Assembly: GCA_027531445.1 (NCBI GenBank)
Contig: JAPZRK010000030.1
Coordinates: forward strand, 1 to 64,000
DNA: 64,000 bases
Source of the DNA: Leptospira sp.
Lineage (GTDB): Bacteria; Spirochaetota; Leptospiria; Leptospirales; Leptospiraceae
Direction: 5' to 3'
The position numbers and the translations under genes are program-made. A model generated the notes under the pieces. It did not search any database and was not told the DNA's origin. It saw only the letters and a program-made list of their open reading frames with translations. Below, piece by piece: positions 8,026 through 18,086 of this stretch; positions within the stretch are counted from its first letter, which is position 1, and each line of letters opens with the position of its first letter.

Positions 8026-9344
8026 AAATTTTTCTTCTAACAATTTTTACTTTGACAATTAGCTTCTGCTCAACTCTCGGAAACAAAGAAGGTGGTGAGG
8101 GTAGTGATGAATTTTCTCTCGAAACAGTTGGCGGGAAATTAATTCGAATTGAAAGATTCAAAAACTCTGGCGGCTTACGAGCAAAAGGGGAAGTGAAGGC
8201 TGAGTGTGGTGGAGCAAAATGCTCTGAAGATCAAATTTCAAAATTCGCACCTCCAAAAATAAAATCCTTACCTAAACATGGAAAATGGGAAGAATACCTT
8301 CAATTCGAACAAGAAGGGTCGACTACCGAAAAACCGAAATTCAAATCAACTCTTGACTCATACGGTGAATTTCAAGACGGAAAAAAAGTTGGAATCTGGA
8401 GAAAGCCGGATCCAGATAATCTTTCAAAAACGATTGGTGAGGTGATTTGGGTAGATGGGAAAAAAGAAGGCATAGCAAAAACATTTGATAAATCTGGAAT
8501 TGTGCTCAGCGAAACGGAATTCCGAGAGGATAAAAGAAATGGAGTCTATTGGAAGAAGAACAGTAAAGGTGAATGGATTGAGAAGGGGAGCTTCAAAAAC
8601 AATGAAGAAGATGGAGCATGGACTTACTACTTTACTGGCGCAGATGGCAATGGGATCAAAACTACAGTTTCTTTTTCAAATGGCAAAAAGTCAGGTTTAG
8701 AAATTAATTACTTCAAAGACGGGAAAGTGGAGTCTCAAGGAAATTACATTGATGATGTCAGAATTGGATTTTGGAAATTTTTTGGGAATAAAGATAATGT
8801 GTTAGCTGAAGGCAATTACTCCAAAAAAGAAGGCGTTGCAGACGATGTTGAAATAAAGTATGAACGAACAGGCATCTGGAAAGAATACTATCCAGATGGA
8901 AAACTTTTCGGAACTGGCCCTAGGAAACACACTCGTACGGGAGCATGGAAATTTTTCTATAACAACGGTCAAGTGGGCTATGACGGTATAATGGCAAATG
9001 AAAGTATGTTTGAGTCTGCGAAAACATTTGATAGAGATGGAAAAATTTTAGGCGAAGGCAAACTTTTCTTTTCATTGGTGAAAATCGATGAGACTATCAA
9101 TGACTTAAAATTGAATTACAAACCATCAATTCCTTATACATACTTTTATCCATCAGGTAAAAAAAGAATGGTCATTCGAAGCACAGATGATGCTACAGAA
9201 TATTCAGAGGACGGTAAAGAACTTGGGAAGGGGCCCGTTGACCCTTCAGGTCGAAAAATGGGCTGTTGGAATATTTCTGGAAAAACAGAATATTATATGT
9301 TAGATTCTCCTAAACCAAAGTTAACCGCAACACAATGCAAATAA
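8022..9344 (+). CDS. MORN-repeat (YwqK-type) lipoprotein heading the Bat operon
   Basis: A 440-residue protein with a lipoprotein signal (FTLTISFC, Cys near residue 16). Many degenerate ~22-residue units of the form G.W..Y...G (GKWEEYLQFEQEG, GVYWKKNSKGEW, GIWKEYYPDGKL, GAWKFFYNNGQV) mark it as a MORN/YwqK antitoxin-type repeat protein. It is probably anchored to a membrane facing the periplasm, acting as a scaffold or binding protein. It overlaps thioesterase (4 bases) and moxR (10 bases), so it is cotranscribed with bat genes; a role with the Bat complex is inference. Confidence 0.75.
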   Translation: MKIFLLTIFTLTISFCSTLGNKEGGEGSDEFSLETVGGKLIRIERFKNSGGLRAKGEVKAECGGAKCSEDQISKFAPPKIKSLPKHGKWEEYLQFEQEGSTTEKPKFKSTLDSYGEFQDGKKVGIWRKPDPDNLSKTIGEVIWVDGKKEGIAKTFDKSGIVLSETEFREDKRNGVYWKKNSKGEWIEKGSFKNNEEDGAWTYYFTGADGNGIKTTVSFSNGKKSGLEINYFKDGKVESQGNYIDDVRIGFWKFFGNKDNVLAEGNYSKKEGVADDVEIKYERTGIWKEYYPDGKLFGTGPRKHTRTGAWKFFYNNGQVGYDGIMANESMFESAKTFDRDGKILGEGKLFFSLVKIDETINDLKLNYKPSIPYTYFYPSGKKRMVIRSTDDATEYSEDGKELGKGPVDPSGRKMGCWNISGKTEYYMLDSPKPKLTATQCK

Positions 9345-10315
9345 ATGAATCAAAACTTCTGGAAACCAATCAAAAAGTTAAAGCGCTAAAAGACGAGCTA
9401 GCTAACGAAATTTCGGGTATGGGATCTGTTATAGATCCCTTGATAGTTGCACTGGTTGCTAAAGGCCATATACTTTTAGAAGGTATGCCTGGTCTTGCAA
9501 AAACGCTTTTAGCAAAATCATTAGCTAACTGCATAGATGTAAAATTTAGTCGAGTTCAGTTCACACCCGACTTATTGCCGGCTGACCTTACTGGAACTAA
9601 TATCTTTAATCCAAAATCTACGAGCTTTGAAATCCGAAAGGGGCCCATATTTACAAATATCCTTTTAGCCGATGAAATCAACCGAGCTCCTGCTAAAGTT
9701 CAATCTGCACTGCTTCAATGTATGGAAGAACGGCAAGTAACGATTGCTGAATCTACATTTGATTTACAGTCACCTTTTTTTGTTATAGCTACTCAAAATC
9801 CAATCGATCAGGACGGAACCTATCCATTGCCCGAAGCACAGCTCGATCGTTTTCTCTTTAAAGTTCATGTAGGTTATCCTAGTGAAGCGGAAGAACAAAA
9901 CATCTTAAATCTGCACGGGAATGTTTTTTCTAAATCAAATAAAAGTCAAAAAGTATTTAAGTCCATTGACCTTTCCAAAATCTCCGAGCTAGCAGACGAG
10001 ATTTTTATTGATCCAAAGCTTCAGCAGTTTATCATCAAACTTATCAGAAATACAAGGCCAGAATCGTTACAAAATTCAGAGATAAAACAGTTCATAAAGC
10101 ATGGTGCGAGCCCACGAGCGAGTCTTGCTCTCCTCAGAGTATCGAAAATCAATGCCTTGTTTGAAGGACGTGATTTTGTGATACCTGAGGATATCCTAAA
10201 ATATTTCACTCATATCGTAAATCACAGAATACAACTATCATTAGAGGCGATTACGGAAGATGTGTCCGTTGACTCACTCATCAAACGAGTATTAAGTATA
10301 ACAGAAGTTCCTTAG
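9335..10315 (+). CDS. MoxR-family AAA+ ATPase
   Basis: A 326-residue protein with Walker A GMPGLAKT (residues ~47-54), Walker B LLADEINRAP near residue 111, sensor-1 region IATQNPID and the MoxR motif GASPRASLALLR near residue 260. MoxR ATPases act as chaperones for VWA-domain proteins, including metal insertion and complex assembly. The next genes encode a DUF58 protein and two VWA proteins, the usual MoxR partners, all closely spaced on the same strand. Confidence 0.93.
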   Translation: MQINESKLLETNQKVKALKDELANEISGMGSVIDPLIVALVAKGHILLEGMPGLAKTLLAKSLANCIDVKFSRVQFTPDLLPADLTGTNIFNPKSTSFEIRKGPIFTNILLADEINRAPAKVQSALLQCMEERQVTIAESTFDLQSPFFVIATQNPIDQDGTYPLPEAQLDRFLFKVHVGYPSEAEEQNILNLHGNVFSKSNKSQKVFKSIDLSKISELADEIFIDPKLQQFIIKLIRNTRPESLQNSEIKQFIKHGASPRASLALLRVSKINALFEGRDFVIPEDILKYFTHIVNHRIQLSLEAITEDVSVDSLIKRVLSITEVP

Positions 10316-10323
10316 AAAAATCA

Positions 10324-11148
10324 ATGTTAGATCCGGATCTCAAACGATTACTAACAATTTTGAAGTGGGAAACTAGTCGGAAATTTAAATCTTTAGGCTT
10401 AGGTGGCCTCTCTCCCACAAATCGTGGGCGAGGACTAGAATTTAAAGAGGTGCGACCTTATAATTTTGGCGATGACACAAGATACATTGATTGGAATGTA
10501 ACTTCGAGAACTGGGGATTTATACGTTAAAGAATTTTACTCAGAACAAGATGTGCCCGTCATCATTTGTATCGATTGTTCAAAATCCATGGATGGCGCAA
10601 AAAGTCAGACGGCCTTTCAACTTGCATTTTTTCTCACTCTCTTGCATATAAAAATGGGGAACCGAGTTCGCTTAGTATTGTTTGCAAATGATGTTTTTCA
10701 ATCGGGAAGGATACTCCAAAGAGAACAAGATGCTTTTGTCGAATTTAAGAAGGTTCTAGAAAATAAAAAAAATATCGATACAAAGGGAACTGCTTACGTC
10801 AGTACTCTGAGTACTTTATCTAAAATTTCACCAAAGTTTACTGTTTGTTATTGGTTATCTGATTTCTGTTATTTTGAAGGATTTGGAAATTTTAAATCTT
10901 TACTCAATCGATGGGAACATTATGGCATTTGGATCGAAGAGCAAGACGCAGAAATTGAATTGCCATTCTGGTTTCGTATCTTTAAATTTATCGATTCTGA
11001 ATTCCAAAATTCAGTCACTAGAAATTCCAGGCTAAAGATTGATCAACAAAACTTTCAAAATACATTTCATAATAAAACCGTGGTCATTCGTCCGGAATTG
11101 AAACTCAGCAATCAAATACTAGCTCTCTTTATTGGAAAATCCAAATGA
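10324..11148 (+). CDS. DUF58 protein (VWA-like), MoxR partner
   Basis: A 274-residue protein. The DUF58 signature is clear: GRGLEFKEVRPYNFGDDTRYIDWNVT-type residues at ~39-62, then a VWA-like strand with DCSKSM (degenerate MIDAS) near residue 84. DUF58 proteins usually lie directly after moxR and are thought to be cytosolic partners of the ATPase. It starts 8 bases after moxR and overlaps the next gene by four bases. Confidence 0.9.
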   Translation: MLDPDLKRLLTILKWETSRKFKSLGLGGLSPTNRGRGLEFKEVRPYNFGDDTRYIDWNVTSRTGDLYVKEFYSEQDVPVIICIDCSKSMDGAKSQTAFQLAFFLTLLHIKMGNRVRLVLFANDVFQSGRILQREQDAFVEFKKVLENKKNIDTKGTAYVSTLSTLSKISPKFTVCYWLSDFCYFEGFGNFKSLLNRWEHYGIWIEEQDAEIELPFWFRIFKFIDSEFQNSVTRNSRLKIDQQNFQNTFHNKTVVIRPELKLSNQILALFIGKSK

Positions 11149-11990
11149 ATCTTCGTTCTATTTTCATTATACTTTTCCTATCAACGAGTACATTTGCTTT
11201 TCCAAAAGAATCCATCAACCCGACAGATATATTCGTCGGTGATATTTTCGAGTATACAATCCAATTCGAGGGAAAACTTCCAGAAAATCTACAATATCCA
11301 GATGGAGATTTCATTCAGGAAGGTGAGCAGTTACCAATCTTCAAAACTCTCACAGCTAACAAATCGGAAAATCAACTACAATTAAAGATACGCTTTTATC
11401 AATCTGGCGAATACTTACTCCCTATAGAATGGGAAGAGCAAAATCAAATCTACAAATCTGAATTGAAAATCAAAGTAAACTCGAATCTTAGAGGGGATGA
11501 AACAGATATCGATGATATCGAACCACCCATCTCCTTCTCGGGTTTTTATTTGTACAGGTTACTCTTTGCTTTTATTTGTTTTATCATACTTGTCTATCTT
11601 ATCTACGCTATGTATCTTTTTTGGAAAAAGCAAGTACGTGTAGTAGACACAAAATGGGAAAAAATTCCAGAGATAGAACCTCGAACAAAAAAGTTATACC
11701 AACTAGAGCAATCTTTGATTCAAACTGATCTTTCTCTGAAAGAATTTTGTTACATGGTCACGACTTATTGCAAAGAGGAATATTCATTCCGTTTAAACTC
11801 AAATCTATTGAATCTAACTGATTCCGAATTTTTAGCCTATCTTTATGACCATAGTGGAGTTGAGGAAAGCATCTTACGTGAACTTCGATCTATATTCCGA
11901 AATGCTAAATATGCAAACGAAGAAACAGTATTATCTCGTGAAGAAGCGAAATCGCTCTGGGATGATTGGAAATTGAAATTAAAACTATAG
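11145..11990 (+). CDS. Bat-operon single-pass membrane protein (DUF4381-like position)
   Basis: A 281-residue protein with a signal peptide (MNLRSIFIILFLSTSTFA), a periplasmic domain to ~residue 125, one strong membrane segment (YRLLFAFICFIILVYLIYAM) and a ~125-residue cytosolic tail rich in charged helices. It occupies the slot between the DUF58 gene and batA where DUF4381-type or BatI-like proteins are usually found in such operons, but I cannot confirm the family from sequence alone. It probably couples periplasmic BatD-like parts to cytosolic ones. Confidence 0.65.
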   Translation: MNLRSIFIILFLSTSTFAFPKESINPTDIFVGDIFEYTIQFEGKLPENLQYPDGDFIQEGEQLPIFKTLTANKSENQLQLKIRFYQSGEYLLPIEWEEQNQIYKSELKIKVNSNLRGDETDIDDIEPPISFSGFYLYRLLFAFICFIILVYLIYAMYLFWKKQVRVVDTKWEKIPEIEPRTKKLYQLEQSLIQTDLSLKEFCYMVTTYCKEEYSFRLNSNLLNLTDSEFLAYLYDHSGVEESILRELRSIFRNAKYANEETVLSREEAKSLWDDWKLKLKL

Positions 11991-11995
11991 AAAAA

Positions 11996-12952
11996 ATGGA
12001 AAATTTTCAAAGGCCGTATATTCTCTTTTTATTTATTCCATTGATTGGAATCCTTTTGTATTCCATTCATTCAAATACGTTTATTCTCGAATTAAAAGCA
12101 CGAATGGATAGATTTGTAGTCAAAAAAATTCCTTTCCCGTTGCCTTTTGCTACCTCTATCCTCAGTTACGCGACAGCTTTTCTTCCCTATATCTCCCTAA
12201 GCTTTCTTATTGTTTCAGCCGCTGGCCCTGGCATAAAATATGATCTTATACCGGACGAAACGTTGGGCGTGGATATCATTATCGCATTAGATATTTCAGG
12301 ATCCATGGTAAATAGTTACGACTTTCTACCAAACAATCGTCTCACCGTTTCGAAAGCTCTTCTAAAGGAATTTATTTCAAAACGTGTTGAAGACCGAATC
12401 GGATTAGTATTGTTTGCAGGCGCTGCATACCTTCAGTCTCCACTAACAAGCGATAGAGAGGCCTTAAAAGAATTGATCGAAGAAGCAGATGAGTCTAGCA
12501 TTGAAGAACAGGGTACCGCAATAGGTGATGCAATTATGCTTGCCACTTATCGATTAAAAAGTTCCAAAGCCAAATCAAAAGTGATCGTTTTACTCACAGA
12601 CGGAGTTTCCAATACAGGGAAAATGGATCCACTATCTGCTTCCTTTGCATCAAAAGCCTATAAATTGAAAGTATATTCAATAGGGATTGGAAAAGAACAA
12701 GGCCAATATGAGGTGAATTATGATTCTCTTCGAGTCATTTCACAAGAAACTGGTGGCCAATTTTACAGAGCAGAATCGGCAGATGATTTGGCACAGGTTT
12801 TAATTGAAATAGATAATTTAGAAAAAGATCCGTTACCAAAAAAACCCATCCAACTCTCACAAACACTCTTCCCAAATTATCTATTTTGGTTTTTTATAAT
12901 ATTAATGATAGATGGGATTCTCAAATTTACAATCATGAAGGAGTTACTTTAA
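11996..12952 (+). CDS. batA: BatA: membrane-anchored VWA-domain protein
   Basis: About 318 residues. One N-terminal and one middle membrane segment precede a VWA domain with a complete MIDAS (DISGSM, then GTAIGDA and LTDGVSN), and a final membrane helix follows. This is the standard BatA layout of Bacteroides-type aerotolerance operons. Metal-dependent adhesion sites bind protein partners; the exact role of Bat proteins is unsettled. The ATG at 11996 is five bases after the preceding stop; the longer frame would begin inside the previous gene. Confidence 0.9.
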   Translation: MENFQRPYILFLFIPLIGILLYSIHSNTFILELKARMDRFVVKKIPFPLPFATSILSYATAFLPYISLSFLIVSAAGPGIKYDLIPDETLGVDIIIALDISGSMVNSYDFLPNNRLTVSKALLKEFISKRVEDRIGLVLFAGAAYLQSPLTSDREALKELIEEADESSIEEQGTAIGDAIMLATYRLKSSKAKSKVIVLLTDGVSNTGKMDPLSASFASKAYKLKVYSIGIGKEQGQYEVNYDSLRVISQETGGQFYRAESADDLAQVLIEIDNLEKDPLPKKPIQLSQTLFPNYLFWFFIILMIDGILKFTIMKELL

Positions 12953-12953
12953 A

Positions 12954-14633
12954 ATGGAAAGTCTCACCTCATTTCAGCAATATGCGATATATACTTCCGT
13001 CTTACTCGTGACTTTATTTTCGTTCTTTCGTTTGGTATCCTTTTTTGCCATTGATAGGTTTTTAAAACCAAAGCCGGAACTGAAGAAAAAATTTGATTTT
13101 CCACGTTTGCCACTTTTAGTGAGCTCAATTATCTGTATCCTTGCTTCTTTATTATTTTCTCTAATTGCTCTTTACCAAACTAGCGCGAATGAGGCAGAAA
13201 TTAGCGAAAATAAAAAATCCGTTGATATCTTATTTTTAATAGACGTTAGCTTATCGATGAATGCCGTCGATGTATATCCATCTCGTCTCAATCGAGCACA
13301 AGATATTTTACTCCGATTGGCACCTGATCTTGTAGGAAACCGAGTGGGAATTATCGTTTTTGCTGGCAGTGCTTTTTCCTTTTGTCCAATGACGACGGAT
13401 ATCACCGCATTTAGCGATTATGTAAATTCTCTTGGCGTTGACATGATTGGGAAGAAAGGCACGGACATCGCTAGCTCCTTTAAAAAAGCTGATCTTTTGC
13501 TTTCAAAAGATAAAATTTTACAAAATCGGATCATTGTTTTTATCTCGGATGGAGAGAACCATGAATCAAAAAGCATTCCTAAGTTAAATTCAGAATTGAT
13601 GGTTTGGGGACTTGGGACGGAAGAGGGTGGTCCAATCCACTTTGGAGATTCATCATCAAAATCAGCGGGATTTGTAACAAACTCCGGCGGCTTAAATCCG
13701 AATGCGAATGCCCCAGATCTTCTCATTTCAAAAGCTAATCCTGAATTGCTGAATCAATTGGCAAAAGAACATAATGGTGATTTTTATGATCTAACTTATG
13801 AATCCTTGGGTGCCTACCGGCTATTGGACAAGGTTGATTCTATGCAGAAAAACCAAACAATTTTGATGCAAAAAATTAGGAAAGAGGATGGAGCCGAAAC
13901 GTATCTACTGTTAGCGGTGTTTTTCTTTTTTATTGAGAGGGTCATCCGACTATTCTTTCAGAATAAAAAGATCCTTGCCGTCGCATTATGTTGTTATTTG
14001 GCAATCTCACCTTCAAAATCACTTTTTGCATGGGAATTAGATCCAGGTGGGAATCGGATCAAAGAAGGGGTACAATCTTTCGAAGAAAAGCGGTATGCGG
14101 AGGCAGAATCAAAATTTGAATCTGCAGAAGATTATTTGAAAGATGATCCTAGACTCAAGTTCAATCAAAGTGATGCAGAATACAGTTTAGGAAAATACAA
14201 AGAAGCCATAAAGAAAAACGAAGAAATTATCAATGATCCAAAGTCTCCTATGGATTTAAAGGCAAAGGCACTATATAATAATGGCAATGCATATTTTAAA
14301 CTCAACGATCTCAAATCAGCCAAAAAAAACTATGAAGATGCACTCAACATAAACCCAAATCACCTTCCATCAAAGCGAAATTTAGAGCAATTACAAAGAA
14401 AACAAAACCAATCGCATAACGGAAACAACACTCCAAAATCCAAGCAGAATCCATCTGATTCAAATCAAAAACCTGGCAACGATGGTTCCGATCAAAAAAC
14501 AAAAAAGAAACAAAACGAAGAAAAGACTGATAGGGAAAATGCAGATAGAATGATGGAACACTTTGCACCAGATTCCATTTTGCGAAAAAAATCCAAAGAA
14601 GGAGGCTCTTTTGATAATGAAAAATTTTGGTAA
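12954..14633 (+). CDS. batB: BatB-BatC fusion: VWA domain plus TPR domain
   Basis: A 559-residue protein, far longer than a BatB alone (~330). Residues ~1-75 hold two membrane helices. Residues ~88-285 form a VWA domain with intact MIDAS (DVSLSMN, GTDIASS, ISDGENH). Helices near 318-362 are followed by a TPR region (GVQSFEEKRYAEAESKFESA, then AKALYNNGNAYFKLNDLKSA) matching BatC. The C-terminus is a charged, Asn/Lys/Gln-rich linker. The fusion implies BatB and BatC act as one unit here. It starts 2 bases after batA and overlaps batD by 17 bases. Confidence 0.9.
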   Translation: MESLTSFQQYAIYTSVLLVTLFSFFRLVSFFAIDRFLKPKPELKKKFDFPRLPLLVSSIICILASLLFSLIALYQTSANEAEISENKKSVDILFLIDVSLSMNAVDVYPSRLNRAQDILLRLAPDLVGNRVGIIVFAGSAFSFCPMTTDITAFSDYVNSLGVDMIGKKGTDIASSFKKADLLLSKDKILQNRIIVFISDGENHESKSIPKLNSELMVWGLGTEEGGPIHFGDSSSKSAGFVTNSGGLNPNANAPDLLISKANPELLNQLAKEHNGDFYDLTYESLGAYRLLDKVDSMQKNQTILMQKIRKEDGAETYLLLAVFFFFIERVIRLFFQNKKILAVALCCYLAISPSKSLFAWELDPGGNRIKEGVQSFEEKRYAEAESKFESAEDYLKDDPRLKFNQSDAEYSLGKYKEAIKKNEEIINDPKSPMDLKAKALYNNGNAYFKLNDLKSAKKNYEDALNINPNHLPSKRNLEQLQRKQNQSHNGNNTPKSKQNPSDSNQKPGNDGSDQKTKKKQNEEKTDRENADRMMEHFAPDSILRKKSKEGGSFDNEKFW

Positions 14634-16221
14634 TCTGCCTATCTTTGGTATTCTCAATCTAGTTTTCTTTTGCACCTTCCCAATTTTAGGCGACGAAGTT
14701 TCCTTTCAACTGAATGCAAATACGATGGAAGTCGGAGATATTTTGATTCTGGAAGTAAAACACACGGGAGACAAGGAGTTGAAACCCAAAGAAAATCGCT
14801 ACCAATCAAAAGATGTACAAGTTTACTATATAGGGAATAGCTATGAAACTCAGATCATAAACTTTAAAGTTTCCAAAAGCCAAGTTTTAAAATATCAGAT
14901 CTCTACGAATAAAATCGGAAGCCACTCTATACCAACTGTCCAAGTACTCGTGAACAATCAGTTGATTAATTCTCCTGAGTTAAAGTTTAGTGCCCTTGCC
15001 AAAACCAATAAAAAAACACCATTGCCCTCACAGGACTTCTTTAGTAATATTTTTGGTGAAACTCAAACTGATATAGAAGTTTCCCCGCCTGAAGTTATTT
15101 TTCATACAAGTAAGTCCACTTGTTATGTGGGTGAACCTATTATTGGGTATTATATACTTTATTATAATCAAATGAAACAACCGTTTCTGGAAAGAGATCC
15201 GAATCAGTCGATTTCATTCCCATTTTTCCTATCTGAAACACTTGATCAAGTTACGATTCAGATTGATCCAGTAGTTCAAAGAGATGGAATCGAAAAAAGA
15301 ACCTTGGTGTACGGAAAGGAGATATACGGACTAACGCCTTTACGAGTCGGAACTTATACTTTGGGCGCAACTTATTTTATCGTAGGGGATAGTCTTCGAT
15401 TTGGAGCAGGGCACGACGCTGTCAAAATAACGCCTCAAACAGTCCGCGTAAGCCCTTTGCCATCAGGTGCTCCCAAATCGTTTGATGGCGCCATTGGAGA
15501 GTATGATATTTCCGCAAAAGTGAACCCTCAGAAAATCCATCTAGGCGAAACCTATTACTTTGCGATTCGAGTGTTCGGCGAAGGTGTGGGAATAGGGATA
15601 GATGACCCTTTAAAAGAATATACATCTATCAAAGGCGGCAACCTTCACTTCATTCGAAAAGAAAAGTCAAAACAATTCCAAAGGCTAGCGGATGGCACGT
15701 TTGGATTTTATGCAACGATTGACTTCTTTTATAGCATCGTTACAAATAAGGAAGGGTATCTAGAACTGCCATCTGCTTCGATCGTATACTTCTCTCCAAA
15801 AACAGCAAATTATGAATCAAAAACAGCAAATATCCCCTCTATTTTTATCCATCCAAAACGCGATGTATCTACGTCAAAAAAAGTAGAAACTCTATCTACT
15901 TTTGATTACCAATCGTTGCCGATAGTTTGGATCATATTGATTGGTTTTATGACGATAGCAACAGGGTATGCGTTCAAAATTTTCAGTCAAAATTTAAAAG
16001 TCAGAGAGAGTATGATTCTTTTAAATGGAAAAACTGGGACAAAAAAAGGAGTAATTCTCAAAGACTACCTCATTCGAAATGGTGTAAGTGAATCGAATGC
16101 CACTGCCCTGATTGAACTACAAAATGGCTTCCCAAATGAGAATTGGTTAAAAATCTATCACTTTTGTGGCAATAATGACAAAAAAATACTAATGGATGTT
16201 AGCAATCATTTAACTAAATAA
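14617..16221 (+). CDS. batD: BatD (oxygen-tolerance family) membrane-anchored periplasmic protein
   Basis: About 534 residues. A signal peptide (MKNFGNLPIFGILNLVFF...LG) leads into several beta-sandwich domains in the periplasm. A single membrane helix near residue 435 (PIVWIILIGFMTIATGYAF) and a cytosolic tail end the protein. This is the BatD arrangement. A strong AAGGAGG lies ~12 bases before ATG 14617, inside the end of batB, so this start is favoured over the longer frame at 14563. htpG follows after 10 bases. Confidence 0.85.
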   Translation: MKNFGNLPIFGILNLVFFCTFPILGDEVSFQLNANTMEVGDILILEVKHTGDKELKPKENRYQSKDVQVYYIGNSYETQIINFKVSKSQVLKYQISTNKIGSHSIPTVQVLVNNQLINSPELKFSALAKTNKKTPLPSQDFFSNIFGETQTDIEVSPPEVIFHTSKSTCYVGEPIIGYYILYYNQMKQPFLERDPNQSISFPFFLSETLDQVTIQIDPVVQRDGIEKRTLVYGKEIYGLTPLRVGTYTLGATYFIVGDSLRFGAGHDAVKITPQTVRVSPLPSGAPKSFDGAIGEYDISAKVNPQKIHLGETYYFAIRVFGEGVGIGIDDPLKEYTSIKGGNLHFIRKEKSKQFQRLADGTFGFYATIDFFYSIVTNKEGYLELPSASIVYFSPKTANYESKTANIPSIFIHPKRDVSTSKKVETLSTFDYQSLPIVWIILIGFMTIATGYAFKIFSQNLKVRESMILLNGKTGTKKGVILKDYLIRNGVSESNATALIELQNGFPNENWLKIYHFCGNNDKKILMDVSNHLTK

Positions 16222-16231
16222 AGGAGCAACA

Positions 16232-18058
16232 ATGACTACAGAAGAAAAAGGCAAAATTAGCGTCGAAACAGAAAATATATTCCCCATTATCAAGAAATGG
16301 TTATACTCGGAAAAGGATATTTTTATCCGTGAACTTGTATCAAATGCTTGTGATGCGGTAAGCAAACTAAAAAAAGTTTCCTTATCGGAGGAATTTGAGG
16401 GTGGAACTGATTACCGAATCGATCTCAGCTTCGACAAAGACAAGCGTGTGTTAATCATAGAAGATAACGGTATCGGTATGACAGGCGATGAGGTAAAAAA
16501 ATACATCAACCAAATCGCATTTTCCGGAGCTACAGATTTCGCAAAACATTATCAAAACAATGAAAACAAAGCAGAAATCATAGGACACTTCGGATTGGGA
16601 TTTTACTCTTGTTTTATGGTTTCTCAAAAGGTAACGATTGAGACAAAATCCTATAAAAAAGGGGAAAAAGCCATACTCTGGGAAAGTGAATCTGGAACGG
16701 ACTTTTCTATTTCAACTATCGAAAAAGAAGGGAGGGGTACAAAAATATCCCTCTTTCTGGATTCAGAGTCTGGTGAATATCTCGACAAATGGAAGTTAAA
16801 GGATCTTATTAAAAAATATTGTGACTTTTTGCCAGTCTCTATCTTCGTAGATGGAGAGAAGGCGAATCGTGAGAAGCCACTCTGGTCAGAAGAACCTTCA
16901 AAGATCAAACCTGAGGATTATAAAGATTTTTATAACTATCTTTTCCCCTTCTCTGGAGAACCTCTATTTCACATTCACCTCAATGTAGACTTCCCGTTTC
17001 GATTGCAGGGCATTCTCTACTTCCCGAAATTAACTCACGAACTTGAAGCATCCAAGAATGGAATCAAATTATTTTGTAACCATGTGTTTGTTAGTGACAA
17101 TGCAAATGAGTTAATACCACAATTTTTGACAATTTTAAAAGGAACGATCGACATTCCAGACCTTCCATTGAATGTCTCACGATCCTATTTACAAAATGAT
17201 CCGCTTGTTAAAAAAATATCAGGCCACATCATTAAAAAGGTAGCTGATCGATTATCAGATGATTTTAAAAAGAATCGTGAAGAGTTTCAAAAAAACTGGA
17301 ACGATATTTCGATTTTTGTAAAATATGGAGCGTTAACTGATGAAAAATTCTTTGATGCCGTCAAAGACATTTTGGTGTTTAAAAATTCAGAAGCTGGTTT
17401 TTACACTTTAACGGAATATTGGGAAAAGAACAAAGAAAAGAATAACAATAAAATCTTCTATGCCAACGAAACTGAGATGAGTTCAGTCTATATGGATTTA
17501 CTCAAATCACAAGGATTAGAAGCCATACTTGTTGATTCTAAAATTGATTCCCATCTAATTCAGCATTTAGAAATGAAAAATCCTGAGATGAAGTTTCAGC
17601 GCGTAGATGCAGAATTAGCAGATCAAATCATTGACAAAAATGCAAATCCAGGAGTGGTTGATGCCAATAACCAAACGGAATCAGACCGAATCTTGGCATT
17701 CTTTAAAACTTCTGTACACAGAGAAGGTATCGAAATCAAAACTGAAGCATTAAAGTCAGCGGAAGTTCCAGCCGTGATTTTATTACCAGAGTTTATGCGA
17801 CGAATGAGTGAGATGAATTCTATGATGAATCGTGATGATTCGATGAATCTACTAAAGAATCATACGCTTCTCATCAATTCAAACTCACCACTAGTAAAGT
17901 CCGCATTACGAGAGTTTGAAGGTGTGAATCCAGACAAAGGTAAAAAAATTGCCCAAATTGTCTATGATTTGGCTTTAATCTCGGCAAAAGCGATGAATGA
18001 ACATGAGATATCTGAGTATACAAAGCGTACGACTGCTTTTTTAGAGGAGATTCTTTAA
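16232..18058 (+). CDS. htpG: HtpG, Hsp90-family chaperone
   Basis: A 608-residue protein close to the usual length (~620). The GHKL ATPase motifs are intact: ELVSNACDA (N-box), EDNGIGM, and GHFGLGFYSCFMV in the ATP lid. The middle domain has the conserved NVSRSYLQ. It folds client proteins in the cytosol using ATP. AAAGGAG nine bases before ATG gives a strong ribosome site. It is probably the last gene of the bat transcript, although it may also have its own promoter. Confidence 0.96.
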   Translation: MTTEEKGKISVETENIFPIIKKWLYSEKDIFIRELVSNACDAVSKLKKVSLSEEFEGGTDYRIDLSFDKDKRVLIIEDNGIGMTGDEVKKYINQIAFSGATDFAKHYQNNENKAEIIGHFGLGFYSCFMVSQKVTIETKSYKKGEKAILWESESGTDFSISTIEKEGRGTKISLFLDSESGEYLDKWKLKDLIKKYCDFLPVSIFVDGEKANREKPLWSEEPSKIKPEDYKDFYNYLFPFSGEPLFHIHLNVDFPFRLQGILYFPKLTHELEASKNGIKLFCNHVFVSDNANELIPQFLTILKGTIDIPDLPLNVSRSYLQNDPLVKKISGHIIKKVADRLSDDFKKNREEFQKNWNDISIFVKYGALTDEKFFDAVKDILVFKNSEAGFYTLTEYWEKNKEKNNNKIFYANETEMSSVYMDLLKSQGLEAILVDSKIDSHLIQHLEMKNPEMKFQRVDAELADQIIDKNANPGVVDANNQTESDRILAFFKTSVHREGIEIKTEALKSAEVPAVILLPEFMRRMSEMNSMMNRDDSMNLLKNHTLLINSNSPLVKSALREFEGVNPDKGKKIAQIVYDLALISAKAMNEHEISEYTKRTTAFLEEIL

Positions 18059-18086
18059 AAAAGCCGACCCTCTTTCTATATAATGA

